A stretch of DNA of 61,018 nucleotides, from NCBI GenBank assembly GCA_945862315.1, contig CAMAXW010000021.1, forward strand, positions 1 through 61,018. Direction: 5' to 3'. The position numbers and the translations under genes are program-made. This document shows positions 41,176-49,213 of this stretch, piece by piece. This DNA is from Klebsiella pneumoniae. GTDB taxonomy: Bacteria; Pseudomonadota; Gammaproteobacteria; Ga0077536. The notes below the pieces were generated by a model. That model searched no databases. It was not told the origin of the DNA and saw only the letters and a list, made by a program, of their open reading frames with translations. Within the stretch, counting starts at the first letter, position 1. Each line of letters starts with the position of its first letter.

Positions 41176-43230
41176 GTGAGCACAGCCGCCAACCGTTTGC
41201 GGGCCACATTCGGCCGCCTCAACCCCAGCCGGTCGATCAGTGGACGATTGGTGGTGTGGTTTATCAGTGTTGCGTTGCTGTCTTCGGGCGGGTTGGTGTG
41301 GCTGCTTTACGATGCCTCCAGCCGCGCGCTCGAACAAACCTACCGCGCCCAGTTGATGGAAGTGGGCTTGCGCAAGTCCAGCGCCCTCGAAAACTACGCC
41401 AGCGAGGCACTGCGCAATGTGAGCGCCCTAGGCCATGCGGCAGGTACGGTGGCAGCTGTGCGCGAACTCGCAGAAATTAGCGCGCGGGCGGGCGCCACTT
41501 CGGCTGCTTATCAAGAGGCGCTCGCGCGTAACCGCGGCCCTCTGGCCTTCATTTCGGGTTTGTATGACTACCCACAAATTGCGCTGGTGTCTCTCCACGG
41601 CGAGGTGCTGCTGACGCTGAACGCCGCACAAACCGGTCTGGCGGAGGGTGCCAACTTACGCACCGGTGCGCTCGCGAACAGCGAACTGGCGGGGGTTTTT
41701 GGTCGCGTGAGCACGCTGCTCCAAGAAGAGCTCTCGGACTTCACGCTCGAACCTACGACGGGGGATCTTAAGGCGTTTGCCGCTGGCCCCGTGATGGCTG
41801 GCGGCACGGTAGTTGGGGTGGTGATCGTCGAAATCAATAAGGCTGAGATTTACGATATCGTCGCTGAGCATTCGGGGCTTGGTACCACCGGGGAGACCAT
41901 GGTTGCTCAGCGTATTGGCAGTGAGGCCGTCGTTATGGCGCCTCTGCGCCACGACCCCAAGGCCGCGTTTACGCGGCGCATCGCCATGGATATCAAAGAG
42001 TCGGCACTGCCAAAGTCGGTCTTGGGTCAGTCTGGCTATGGTTCCGTTATCGACTATCGGGGCGTGCCTGGGCTGGCGGTGTGGAGTTACATTCCGGCGT
42101 TTCGCTGGGGTTTGGTCGTCAAGCAGGATAGCGCCGAGGCGCTGCAACGGATCACCCGCCAGCGCGACCTTACCCTGTGGTCGCTGGCCGGTCTGATTGT
42201 GCCGCTGGTTTTGGCAGCGATGGTTGCCGCGCGCTCAATTTCCCGCCCGGTGGTGTTCGCGGCGACCACCGCTAGCCGGCTCGCAACGGGCGATCTCACC
42301 CTGAGCTTTAAGACGACGGGTGCGGACGAAACCGGTGTACTGCTGCGCGCGCTGCGCACCATGATCGACGGCCTCAGTGTGTTGCTCCGGCAGGTTCAGC
42401 AAGCCAGCGAGCAACTCAGTGGCATCGCGGCTCGCATCGCGTCCACCGCTCGGGATCAAGAGTCCACGGTAATGAACTTCAGCGGATCCACGAGCGAAGT
42501 CGCGGCGGCTTCGCGCCAAATAGGGGCCACCGGACAGGAACTCTTGATCACGATGGGACAAGTCGGGACGGCGGTCGCACAAACCTCCAAGCTGGCGGAT
42601 AGCGGTTACCAAAGTCTGCAGGGCATGGATGACACCATGGGCCATCTCGCGCAGGCAACCGACTCCATCGCGCAGCGGCTGGCGGTTATTTCGAGCAAGG
42701 CGGGTAATATCAGCGGGGTGGTTTTGACCATGACGCAGATCGCCGATCAAACCAATCTGCTGTCGCTGAACGCCGCGATCGAAGCCGAGAAAGCGGGTGA
42801 GTTTGGTCGTGGTTTCGCCGTGGTGGCCCGCGAGATACGCAGGCTAGCCGACCAAACTGCCGTGGGTACGCTGGACATCCAGCAGACTGTTTTGGACATG
42901 CAGACGTCCATCAAACAGGGCGATGCTGAAATGGAAACTTTTCGGCTCGAGGTGCTGCGCGGTGTGGCCGCCAGCGCGGATGCGGGTCAGCAGCTACGGC
43001 AGATTATCGACGCCGTGCAAGCCATCACGCCGCAGTTCGAATTGGTGAACGAGGGGATGCAGGCGCAAGCGCAAGGGGCGCGCCAGATCAGCGATGCCAT
43101 GCTGCAATTAAATGACACAGCGGAATCTACGGCGGCATCGATACAGGAGTTTCTGCTCGCCACGGATGATCTATTCAAGGCCTCACGGACATTGTCGGGC
43201 GCGGTGCGTCGTTTTAAAACAGAGACCTAA
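41176..43230 (+). CDS. Methyl-accepting chemoreceptor of the WspA type
   Basis: 684 residues, GTG start one base after the preceding stop. TM1 is at about residues 25-45, a periplasmic sensor region of about 285 residues follows, TM2 is at about 334-353 (GLIVPLVLAAMVAARS), then a HAMP domain to about 405 and a long coiled-coil signalling domain. The hairpin tip reads QIADQTNLLSLNAAIEAEKA and continues GEFGRGFAVVAREIRRLADQT. The AEKAGE...EIRRLADQTA form is what I know from WspA receptors rather than motility receptors (usually AARAGE). There is no C-terminal CheR/CheB tether pentapeptide (ends RFKTET). Followed by a CheR gene after 232 bases. Confidence 0.88.
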   Translation: MSTAANRLRATFGRLNPSRSISGRLVVWFISVALLSSGGLVWLLYDASSRALEQTYRAQLMEVGLRKSSALENYASEALRNVSALGHAAGTVAAVRELAEISARAGATSAAYQEALARNRGPLAFISGLYDYPQIALVSLHGEVLLTLNAAQTGLAEGANLRTGALANSELAGVFGRVSTLLQEELSDFTLEPTTGDLKAFAAGPVMAGGTVVGVVIVEINKAEIYDIVAEHSGLGTTGETMVAQRIGSEAVVMAPLRHDPKAAFTRRIAMDIKESALPKSVLGQSGYGSVIDYRGVPGLAVWSYIPAFRWGLVVKQDSAEALQRITRQRDLTLWSLAGLIVPLVLAAMVAARSISRPVVFAATTASRLATGDLTLSFKTTGADETGVLLRALRTMIDGLSVLLRQVQQASEQLSGIAARIASTARDQESTVMNFSGSTSEVAAASRQIGATGQELLITMGQVGTAVAQTSKLADSGYQSLQGMDDTMGHLAQATDSIAQRLAVISSKAGNISGVVLTMTQIADQTNLLSLNAAIEAEKAGEFGRGFAVVAREIRRLADQTAVGTLDIQQTVLDMQTSIKQGDAEMETFRLEVLRGVAASADAGQQLRQIIDAVQAITPQFELVNEGMQAQAQGARQISDAMLQLNDTAESTAASIQEFLLATDDLFKASRTLSGAVRRFKTET

Positions 43231-43462
43231 AGTATCCCTAGACGAGCTGTTGCCCAGACCTGATTTTGGCGAGTGACGTGCAGCGTAGTGGCGGCAAAAA
43301 TTGTGTGAAAATATTAATGGTGGCGATTGGCCAGGTCGGTTCGGGCGCAGCACAGGCCGCGGGCGGTCGGGGTAACCCGGCGGGCCTTGTGAGGCGAACG
43401 TGCTGCACGCCGCACCGCGCAGTGGTCCATGGGCCGCATTTGCCTAAGCTTCTGGCTGGGCA
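43231..43462. other. Gap between receptor and CheR genes, where a CheW gene (wspB) would be expected
   Basis: 232 bases in an otherwise tight operon. All six frames were considered. The longest plus frame (73 codons at 43266) has no CheW-like segment, and the others are broken. It carries AT-rich sequence (GTGTGAAAATATTAATGG near 43302) that could be a promoter or ribosome site. Too short for a CheW of about 150 residues. Confidence 0.5.
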
Positions 43463-44704
43463 GTGGCGAAGGTCCCGCTGCCAGTGAACAAAATTCTGAT
43501 GCAGGTTCGCAAGCTTTGCGATGCCGCCGGATTTGATCCGGCGGTGGTCGTTGACAATCATCTAGAGGCAGCGGTGCGGCGGCGCTTGCGCCTGACAGGA
43601 CTCTCGGAGGCGGACTATCGCGATCACCTACCACACGACAGCGCTGAACATGGGGAGATTCTCGAAGAACTCTTGGTGCGTGAAAGTTGGTTTTTTCGGG
43701 ATCTCGCGCCTTTCGAGTTGTTGGGTGAGTTGGCGCAGACTCGCTGGCGCTACCGCACCGCGCCACTGCGAGTACTGAGCGCGCCCTGCGCTGGTGGTGA
43801 AGAACCCTACTCTATTGCGCTGGCCCTCATGGGCGGAGGCTTGCCACTGGCGGCTCTCCATATTGATGCTTTTGATCTGAGTCGACGCGCGCTCGCGCAG
43901 GCCGCCGCCGGCGAGTACGGCGCACGCTCGGTGCGTTTGATTCCACCGGCGTTGCTCTCGGACTGGTTGGAGGCGGCCCCTGAAGGGCAATTCAGGGTGC
44001 AGCAAGCGCTACGGAACGCGGTGCGTTTTCACCAGGGCAATTTGCTGGAACTGTCAGGATATTTCGGCCCGGAAAAATATGATGTGGTCTTCAGCCGCAA
44101 TGCGCTGATTTATTTGAATGCCCCAGCGCGTGCGCGGGTACTGAATCACTTGGCGGGTCTACTCAAGCCCGATGGTCTGCTGTTTTTGGGCCACGCTGAG
44201 ACGGGGTTACTGCGCGGACGCGCTGTTGAGGCGTGTGATTATCCCGGTGCCTTTGTGTTTCAGCAGGCGTCGCCGAAGGGCCCAACGCCCGTCGCACGTG
44301 CGCGCAGTGTCGTGCCCAGTGCACCGCTGCGGTCCAGCCAGAAATCCGTGAAGGTGGTGGCGTTGCCGCCGTGCGCGAAGCCTGTTGTTGATTGCGCGCC
44401 GGTGCTTGCGCAAGCCCGAGCACTGGCTGACCGGGGTGTTTACGCCGCCGCGGCGGACCTGCTCACCACACTGCTGGTGCAGCACCCCGAGCGGGCCGAT
44501 GTTCAGCATTTAATGGGTCTGGTGCGGGGCGGGCAAGGCAACACCTTGGAAGCTCGCCGCTGTTTTGAACGCGCGCTGTATCTGGATCCCCGGCATCGAC
44601 CTAGCTTGGAGCACCTCGCCTTGTTGCTCGCGGCAAGCGGTGAGGATGCTGAGAAAGTGCGCCTGCTGCAGCGTCGTGCGGAACGCAGCGACCTGCCGCA
44701 GTGA
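43463..44704 (+). CDS. CheR-type methyltransferase with C-terminal TPR repeats (WspC-like)
   Basis: 413 residues, GTG start. The N-terminal helical domain (about 1-70) and SAM-dependent methyltransferase domain (about 75-265) carry the CheR motifs VRESWFFRD, RVLSAPCAGGEEPYSIALAL (CSTGEEPYS in most CheR), FSRNALIYL and LLFLGHAETG. A proline- and basic-rich linker (about 265-315) leads to two or three TPR-like units (QARALADRGVYAAAADLLTT; NTLEARRCFERALYLDPRHR). The CheR-TPR architecture is that of WspC. It should methylate glutamates of the neighbouring receptor. Confidence 0.88.
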   Translation: MAKVPLPVNKILMQVRKLCDAAGFDPAVVVDNHLEAAVRRRLRLTGLSEADYRDHLPHDSAEHGEILEELLVRESWFFRDLAPFELLGELAQTRWRYRTAPLRVLSAPCAGGEEPYSIALALMGGGLPLAALHIDAFDLSRRALAQAAAGEYGARSVRLIPPALLSDWLEAAPEGQFRVQQALRNAVRFHQGNLLELSGYFGPEKYDVVFSRNALIYLNAPARARVLNHLAGLLKPDGLLFLGHAETGLLRGRAVEACDYPGAFVFQQASPKGPTPVARARSVVPSAPLRSSQKSVKVVALPPCAKPVVDCAPVLAQARALADRGVYAAAADLLTTLLVQHPERADVQHLMGLVRGGQGNTLEARRCFERALYLDPRHRPSLEHLALLLAASGEDAEKVRLLQRRAERSDLPQ

Positions 44705-44931
44705 CGGGCGACCGCGGTGTGCGTGCTGGCAGCATAGCCGCAGTGTCGGGTGCTTCGGCGCGCCATCGACAGCGATTGCCTGCGGTCGCCGCAGGTCGCG
44801 GCGCTTGGACGAGCAGCGCCCGGAGGTCGTGGTGGTAGAGGAGGGGAGTGCGATGCGTTGGCATCGGCTAGCCCCACTTTGGCAAGAACCGGTGAGCGCC
44901 CTCGGCGCTCCTCGCAAACACAGGGGGCGCG
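44705..44931. other. Gap between CheR and CheB genes, where wspD/wspE (CheW/CheA) would be expected
   Basis: 227 bases. A plus-strand frame stays open across it (44565-44942), but its product has no CheW, CheA or receiver motifs. The composition is typical of GC-rich shadow frames. No histidine kinase fragment was recognised on either strand. Confidence 0.5.
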
Positions 44932-45984
44932 GTGCCAGTTAAGGTAGGTATCGTTAACGATATGAAGCTCGCCTCCAAGGTGCTTCGGGATATTGTGCTT
45001 GCTGACCCACAGCTCAGCGTGTGCTGGATGGCTCTCGATGGCGTGGAGGCGATCGCGAAATGTGCACAGGAGCTACCCGATATTGTGCTCATGGACTTGG
45101 TCATGCCAAATCTCAACGGGGTGGAGGCGACGCGCGCCATCATGGCGCAAACGCCTTGCCCCATTCTTATCGTTACCGCCACTGTTGACGGCCATATGGG
45201 AATGGTCTTCGATGCGATGGGTGCCGGAGCCATCGATGTGACCACGACACCGGTCGTCGGTGATCAACGGGGTTTGGATAACGGCAAAGTGCTGTGCCGC
45301 AAAATCCTGGCGTTGGATCAACTCAATCGTGCTGCCCAGCGGGCTGCTCGTCAGGATCTTCATCGGGCAACGCTGGCCTCCACGGCGCCCACGCGCGGCA
45401 CTTCTAACCTGCCCCCTTTGCTGGCGATGGGTGCCTCTACTGGCGGGCCTGCTGCGCTAGCGAATATTCTCGAGGATTTGCCGCCACAGTTTCCAGCGGC
45501 CATTGTCATTGTGCAGCACATTGATAGTGCTTTTTCCGAGAGTTTGGTGACCTGGTTGGATAGTCGCACGGCGCTGCCTGTCGCATTGGCGCGCCGCGGT
45601 GAGGTTATCCGCGCGGGTCGGGTCTTGGTGTGTGACGCCACGGATCATCTCGTGCTCCAGGCGGGAGGCGTGCTGCAATATGTCGCGGAACCGCACGACG
45701 CCCTCCATCGCCCGTCGGTTAATCGCTTCTTCTGCAGTGTGGCACTGCATGCGCCGCGAGGTAGTTGTGGTGTATTGCTGACGGGCATGGGGCGCGACGG
45801 CGCGGAAGGTCTGCTAGCAATACGCCAAGCAGGTTTTTTTACGATCGCCCAAGACCAGAAAAGTTCGGTAGTCTATGGGATGCCCAAGGTCGCCGCCGAA
45901 CTCCAAGCCGCTAGTTTGATCGCCTCGTTGTCGGACATTGCTACGTATTTCAAATCAGCATTCAAGGAATCTGTTCCATCATGA
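44932..45984 (+). CDS. CheB-type methylesterase with receiver domain (WspF-like)
   Basis: 350 residues, GTG start. The receiver domain (1-about 125) begins VGIVNDMKLA, with Asn-Asp in place of the Asp-Asp pair, just as WspF does. The phosphoacceptor is D55 in DIVLMDLVMP, and a VEATRAIMAQTPCPILIVTA segment is close to WspF. The methylesterase domain (about 155-345) has the catalytic triad in MGASTGGPAAL (Ser), IVIVQHIDSAF (His) and LTGMGRDGAEGLL (Asp). The gene overlaps the next one by 4 bases (ATGA). Expected to demethylate the neighbouring receptor when phosphorylated by a CheA that is not in the window. Confidence 0.9.
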   Translation: MPVKVGIVNDMKLASKVLRDIVLADPQLSVCWMALDGVEAIAKCAQELPDIVLMDLVMPNLNGVEATRAIMAQTPCPILIVTATVDGHMGMVFDAMGAGAIDVTTTPVVGDQRGLDNGKVLCRKILALDQLNRAAQRAARQDLHRATLASTAPTRGTSNLPPLLAMGASTGGPAALANILEDLPPQFPAAIVIVQHIDSAFSESLVTWLDSRTALPVALARRGEVIRAGRVLVCDATDHLVLQAGGVLQYVAEPHDALHRPSVNRFFCSVALHAPRGSCGVLLTGMGRDGAEGLLAIRQAGFFTIAQDQKSSVVYGMPKVAAELQAASLIASLSDIATYFKSAFKESVPS

Positions 45985-47165
45985 GCGAATCTCTACCGCA
46001 GACCCCTGCTTACGCCATCCGTGTTTTGCTGATTGACGATCAGCGTATGGTCGGCGAGGCGGTACGAAGGATGCTGGTTGGTGAGCCTAACCTAGTGTTT
46101 GAGTACTGCCAAAAGCCCGAGGACGCCGTGGCCACGGCCGAGCGGTTCCAGCCCACGGTTATCCTGCAAGACTTGGTCATGCCCGGGATTGACGGACTCA
46201 CACTGGTGGAACACTACCGCGCCAACCCCCTGACCCGCGAGGTGCCCACGATCGTTCTCTCGAGCCAAGAAGACGCCGCGGTGAAAGCCGATGCCTTTGC
46301 CCGGGGCGCCAACGATTATTTGGTCAAATTGCCGGACCGCATCGAACTGCTGGCGCGCATCCGCCATCATTCGCGGGGCTATATCCATCTACTGGAACGC
46401 AACCAAGCGTTTGACGCACTGGCGGCCAGTCAACAAATGCTCGCCGCGGAACTGGCGGAGGCGGCAGAATACGTCCGCTCGCAGTTACCGGCGCCTATTC
46501 AGGGACCGATCACCGTGCGGTGGGACTTCGCCTCCTGCTCCTCAGTGGGTGGGGACGCTTTTGGCTATCACTGGATCGACGAGGACCACTTCGCGGCCTA
46601 TTTGCTGGATGTGTGTGGGCATGGCGTTGGGGCCGCGCTGTTGTCGGTGTCGGTAATGAACACGATTTCCAGCGGTTCGCTGGGCAATACCGATTTCCGG
46701 CAACCCGAAAAAGTTTTAGCGCGTCTCAACCAGCTATTCGCGATGGAACGCCATAACAATATGTATTTCACCATCTGGTATGGCGTCTATGAACGAAATA
46801 CCCGCCGCCTGCGTTACTGCACGGCGGCGCATCCTGCAGCGCTGCTGTTTGGACCCAACACCGACGGGGAACCTGTGCGGCTAGGCATTCCGGCCCTGCC
46901 CATCGGCACCTTGGAGGATATTGAGTTTTCCGTGGGCGAAACCCTTGTTGAGATGGGTAGTCGCTTATACATCTACAGCGATGGCGTGTACGAGGTGGTA
47001 CTTACCAATGGCGCCGAGATGGCGCTGGAGGATTTCATCCCCTTGGTGGCGATCCAGCCGCCGCCAACGCTAGGGTTGGAAAGTGTGCGCGCCGCCGTGG
47101 CAGGCATGCAGGGCCGGGATCGGTTCGACGATGATTTCTCCCTCGTGGAACTCACTTTCAACTAG
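45981..47165 (+). CDS. WspR-type receiver domain fused to PP2C (RsbU/SpoIIE-like) phosphatase
   Basis: 394 residues. Receiver domain (about 10-130): LLIDDQRMVGEAVRRML, phosphoacceptor D64 in TVILQDLVMPGIDGLTLVEH, ARGANDYLVKLPDRIELLAR. These segments are strikingly like the receiver of WspR. A coiled linker (about 135-170, LERNQAFDALAASQQMLAAE) follows. The C-terminal half is a PP2C-type serine phosphatase: SVGGDAFGYHWI, YLLDVCGHGVGAALLSVSVM, ERHNNMYFTIWYG, YIYSDGVYEV and FDDDFSLVEL, which supply the metal-binding aspartates. WspR itself carries GGDEF at this place. Its likely substrate is the phosphorylated STAS protein encoded convergently downstream. Confidence 0.9.
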   Translation: MSESLPQTPAYAIRVLLIDDQRMVGEAVRRMLVGEPNLVFEYCQKPEDAVATAERFQPTVILQDLVMPGIDGLTLVEHYRANPLTREVPTIVLSSQEDAAVKADAFARGANDYLVKLPDRIELLARIRHHSRGYIHLLERNQAFDALAASQQMLAAELAEAAEYVRSQLPAPIQGPITVRWDFASCSSVGGDAFGYHWIDEDHFAAYLLDVCGHGVGAALLSVSVMNTISSGSLGNTDFRQPEKVLARLNQLFAMERHNNMYFTIWYGVYERNTRRLRYCTAAHPAALLFGPNTDGEPVRLGIPALPIGTLEDIEFSVGETLVEMGSRLYIYSDGVYEVVLTNGAEMALEDFIPLVAIQPPPTLGLESVRAAVAGMQGRDRFDDDFSLVELTFN

Positions 47166-47222
47166 CGAGGGCCCGGCATGGCCCTCGTTAAGGGGGCGTG
47201 GCGTAGCCCTCGTTAAGGGGGC
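47166..47222. repeat. Hairpin and 17-base tandem direct repeat between convergent genes
   Basis: CGAGGGCC / GGCCCTCG form an 8-base-pair stem with 6-base loop at 47166-47187. It is overlapped by two identical copies of GCCCTCGTTAAGGGGGC at 47181-47197 and 47206-47222, 8 bases apart; the second ends at the STAS stop codon. It lies exactly between the PP2C and STAS stops and probably terminates both transcripts. Confidence 0.75.
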
Positions 47223-47585
47223 TCAACCTATTTTGGCGAGCGCAGCCGCACGGTCTGGATATTCCTCGATGAGACGGCTGAAGCCACTAATGGCAAACAC
47301 CTCACGCACGGATGGCGTGAGTGAGCAGGCTACCAGCACCGTCCCGGCCGATTTTGCCGCACGCGCCCCGACGAGGAAGGAGCGTAGTCCGGCGCTAGAC
47401 ACGTAGGACAAACCCGTGCAGTCGATGACCACGCCGCGAGGCTTGTCGCTACCCCCTATCGTGGCCTCGAGTTGGCGCTGAAATTCTGCCGCCGAGCCGA
47501 AGTCCAGTCGGCCCTCGGGCGCCATCACGGTGACGCCGTTCGCAGATTCTTGGATGGTTTTAAAGCCAGATAGGGGTTCATTCAT
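47223..47585 (-). CDS. STAS-domain anti-anti-sigma-type protein
   Basis: 120 residues, a single STAS domain. The phosphorylation-site loop reads LSYVSSAGLRSFLVGA with candidate serines S63/S64, and the N-terminal part VTVMAPEGRLDFGSAAEF is typical. Such proteins are phosphorylated by RsbW/SpoIIAB-type kinases and dephosphorylated by PP2C phosphatases. The gene is convergent with the receiver-PP2C gene and 21 bases downstream of the GPP34 gene in the same direction. No RsbW-type kinase or sigma factor is in view. Confidence 0.88.
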   Translation of the reverse strand: MNEPLSGFKTIQESANGVTVMAPEGRLDFGSAAEFQRQLEATIGGSDKPRGVVIDCTGLSYVSSAGLRSFLVGARAAKSAGTVLVACSLTPSVREVFAISGFSRLIEEYPDRAAALAKIG

Positions 47586-47606
47586 GGGCGTTCTCGCTGG
47601 TCATTG

Positions 47607-48257
47607 TCAAAACATGGGAAGCATGACGGCGCGCGCGCGCGCCGCTTGGTCTTCGCGAATGGCGGCTTCGGCGCCGCGTACGATAAGGTCTATCCCACCA
47701 ACCTCTCCAATGCGGCTCTCTAAGCGCTGGATTTCCGCAGAGGACAAGAAGCCCTCTAGTAGGCCACCCGCGCGCGCAAGTCCTACGAGCACGGTATCGT
47801 GAGGCGTGGGGACATCTTCTCCCAGAAGGGTGGCGAGAATCCGCAGCTTAGCTTCTTTTTGCTCTTTCCCGTCGATGACCGGGTAGCGTCGTTCTTTCAT
47901 TACCCACAGAAAACGGGTGTCGCGTTGCGCCAAAATACCTCGGGTTAGCAGGGCACTTAGCGCTAGCTGGACTAATTTTGGGACGTGATTAGCCAGCTTC
48001 AGTACCCATTGTTCGACGCTTAGTTCGGTCTGGTGTGCCAGTTCGCTGAGCACCAGATCCAGCATCGCATCGCCGGTGGGTTGGGGGTTGATGACATGCA
48101 GGGTATCGAGGTCGGCGTCGATGCTTCCACGGGAATTTAGATCCACCAAGCAAGCGGCAATCAGTGCCATACCAAAGCCAGTCTGGCCGGCGGTATAGGC
48201 AATAGTGCCATCGTCTTCGATAGCTAGGAGGGTTAATTCTTCGGCGAGGCTGATCAT
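47607..48257 (-). CDS. GPP34 (GOLPH3/Vps74-like) domain protein
   Basis: 216 residues, ATG with AAGGA nine bases upstream. The pattern of the GPP34 family is recognisable along the whole length: LAEELTLLAIEDDGTI at the start, INPQPTGDAMLDLVLSELA in the middle, LSALLTRGILA, then the signature KERRYPVIDG (about 121-130), a LRILATLLGEDVPTPHD segment and VLVGLARAGGLLEGFL. Eukaryotic GOLPH3 binds phosphatidylinositol-4-phosphate on Golgi membranes; bacterial members have no settled role. No transmembrane segment or signal peptide. Probable operon partner of the STAS gene. Family call by eye, without a profile search. Confidence 0.78.
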   Translation of the reverse strand: MISLAEELTLLAIEDDGTIAYTAGQTGFGMALIAACLVDLNSRGSIDADLDTLHVINPQPTGDAMLDLVLSELAHQTELSVEQWVLKLANHVPKLVQLALSALLTRGILAQRDTRFLWVMKERRYPVIDGKEQKEAKLRILATLLGEDVPTPHDTVLVGLARAGGLLEGFLSSAEIQRLESRIGEVGGIDLIVRGAEAAIREDQAARARAVMLPMF

Positions 48258-48495
48258 TTTTCCACATCCTTCGGTTGGAATCGGGCGAAACCTAAGGTTT
48301 TCGGCTTGCGCAAACTAAGGCTGCGAGAGGTGATAAATCGGACGACCCACTCTGCGGCCCGGTCCAAAGTTCTATAGGGTGACAATCGCACGCTCAGCGC
48401 GCATGCGTCAACCGGACGACGGCAAAAAATTGACCTGCATCCATGGGTCTTCGGCGTGTGCCGGCACCCTGAAAGAACCCACGCTGGCGCAGGGT

Positions 48496-49083
48496 TTATT
48501 CGCGAATAGTCACCAGCGTGCCAATTTCTACATACCGACGCAGTTCAGTCACTTGTGCGTTGGTCATGCCAATGCAGCCCCGGGTCCAGTCTAGGCGGCG
48601 TTGGATTTTTAGCCTGTGGGGGGTCTCCTCGCCCAAACCGTGAATACCTATCGCGCCGCCGAGGTCGGTGTTCTGCGGTGGCGTTTCGCCGCGGCGAGCC
48701 GCCGCGACAATTTGCTGAAATTCGGACTGGCTGACGAGATGGCTACGCAGACCGTAGAAAGCATCTTTGACGTTCGGGTAGTTCAGGCGCATGAAAAGCA
48801 GGAACGGACTGGCGTCGTTAAAATCCGTGATGTGGTAGGACCCGAGCGGGGTTTTGTTGTCACCGCGGATGCGTTTGTCGCCCTGTCCGCCACGGCCTAG
48901 CGCCACCTGAAATTTGCGCACCACTCGCCCGTCTGCGCGGACCACCAAACTGCGTTCCGATTTATCAATTTCCAGCGAATAACTGGGTTCAACCGCCACC
49001 GCAGATAGATCGGTACTGACGCTAAGCAGGCAAACTACGCTGAACACCAGCGCGCTCCCCCAACGAGTGAGTTTTTGTGGCAT
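48496..49083 (-). CDS. L,D-transpeptidase (YkuD domain) with signal peptide
   Basis: 195 residues from the ATG at 49083; the frame is open further upstream but the signal peptide starts here (ALVFSVVCLLSVSTDLSAVA). The YkuD domain starts near residue 35 (YSLEIDKSERSLVVRADGRV). It has the conserved histidine in AIGIHGLGEET and the catalytic cysteine in DWTRGCIGMTN near residue 168. It is expected in the periplasm, making 3-3 peptidoglycan cross-links or attaching proteins. Divergent from the cytochrome b561 gene across about 130 bases. Confidence 0.88.
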   Translation of the reverse strand: MPQKLTRWGSALVFSVVCLLSVSTDLSAVAVEPSYSLEIDKSERSLVVRADGRVVRKFQVALGRGGQGDKRIRGDNKTPLGSYHITDFNDASPFLLFMRLNYPNVKDAFYGLRSHLVSQSEFQQIVAAARRGETPPQNTDLGGAIGIHGLGEETPHRLKIQRRLDWTRGCIGMTNAQVTELRRYVEIGTLVTIRE

Positions 49084-49213
49084 ACCTTTAGGTGCTTGGG
49101 TTGCGGCGGGTGATGGAAGGGCAAGGCGGCGCAGTATAGCCCAAGCTTTGGCGCCCATGTCCCGAGGGGGTGCGGTGTAGACTGCAGCGCTATTTGAGCG
49201 TGCCGAGGAAGCT

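Noticed and set aside
40383-41222. 279-codon minus-strand frame opposite the binding-protein gene
   Set aside because: Arginine-rich, no recognisable domain; the plus-strand frame has a clear binding-protein fold.
44565-44942. 125-codon open frame across the CheR-CheB gap, with a CWxxx...G..G stretch recalling the start of WspD
   Set aside because: It begins inside cheR in another frame, is arginine-rich as GC-rich shadow frames are, and the resemblance is limited to two or three residues. Not enough to call a wspD remnant.
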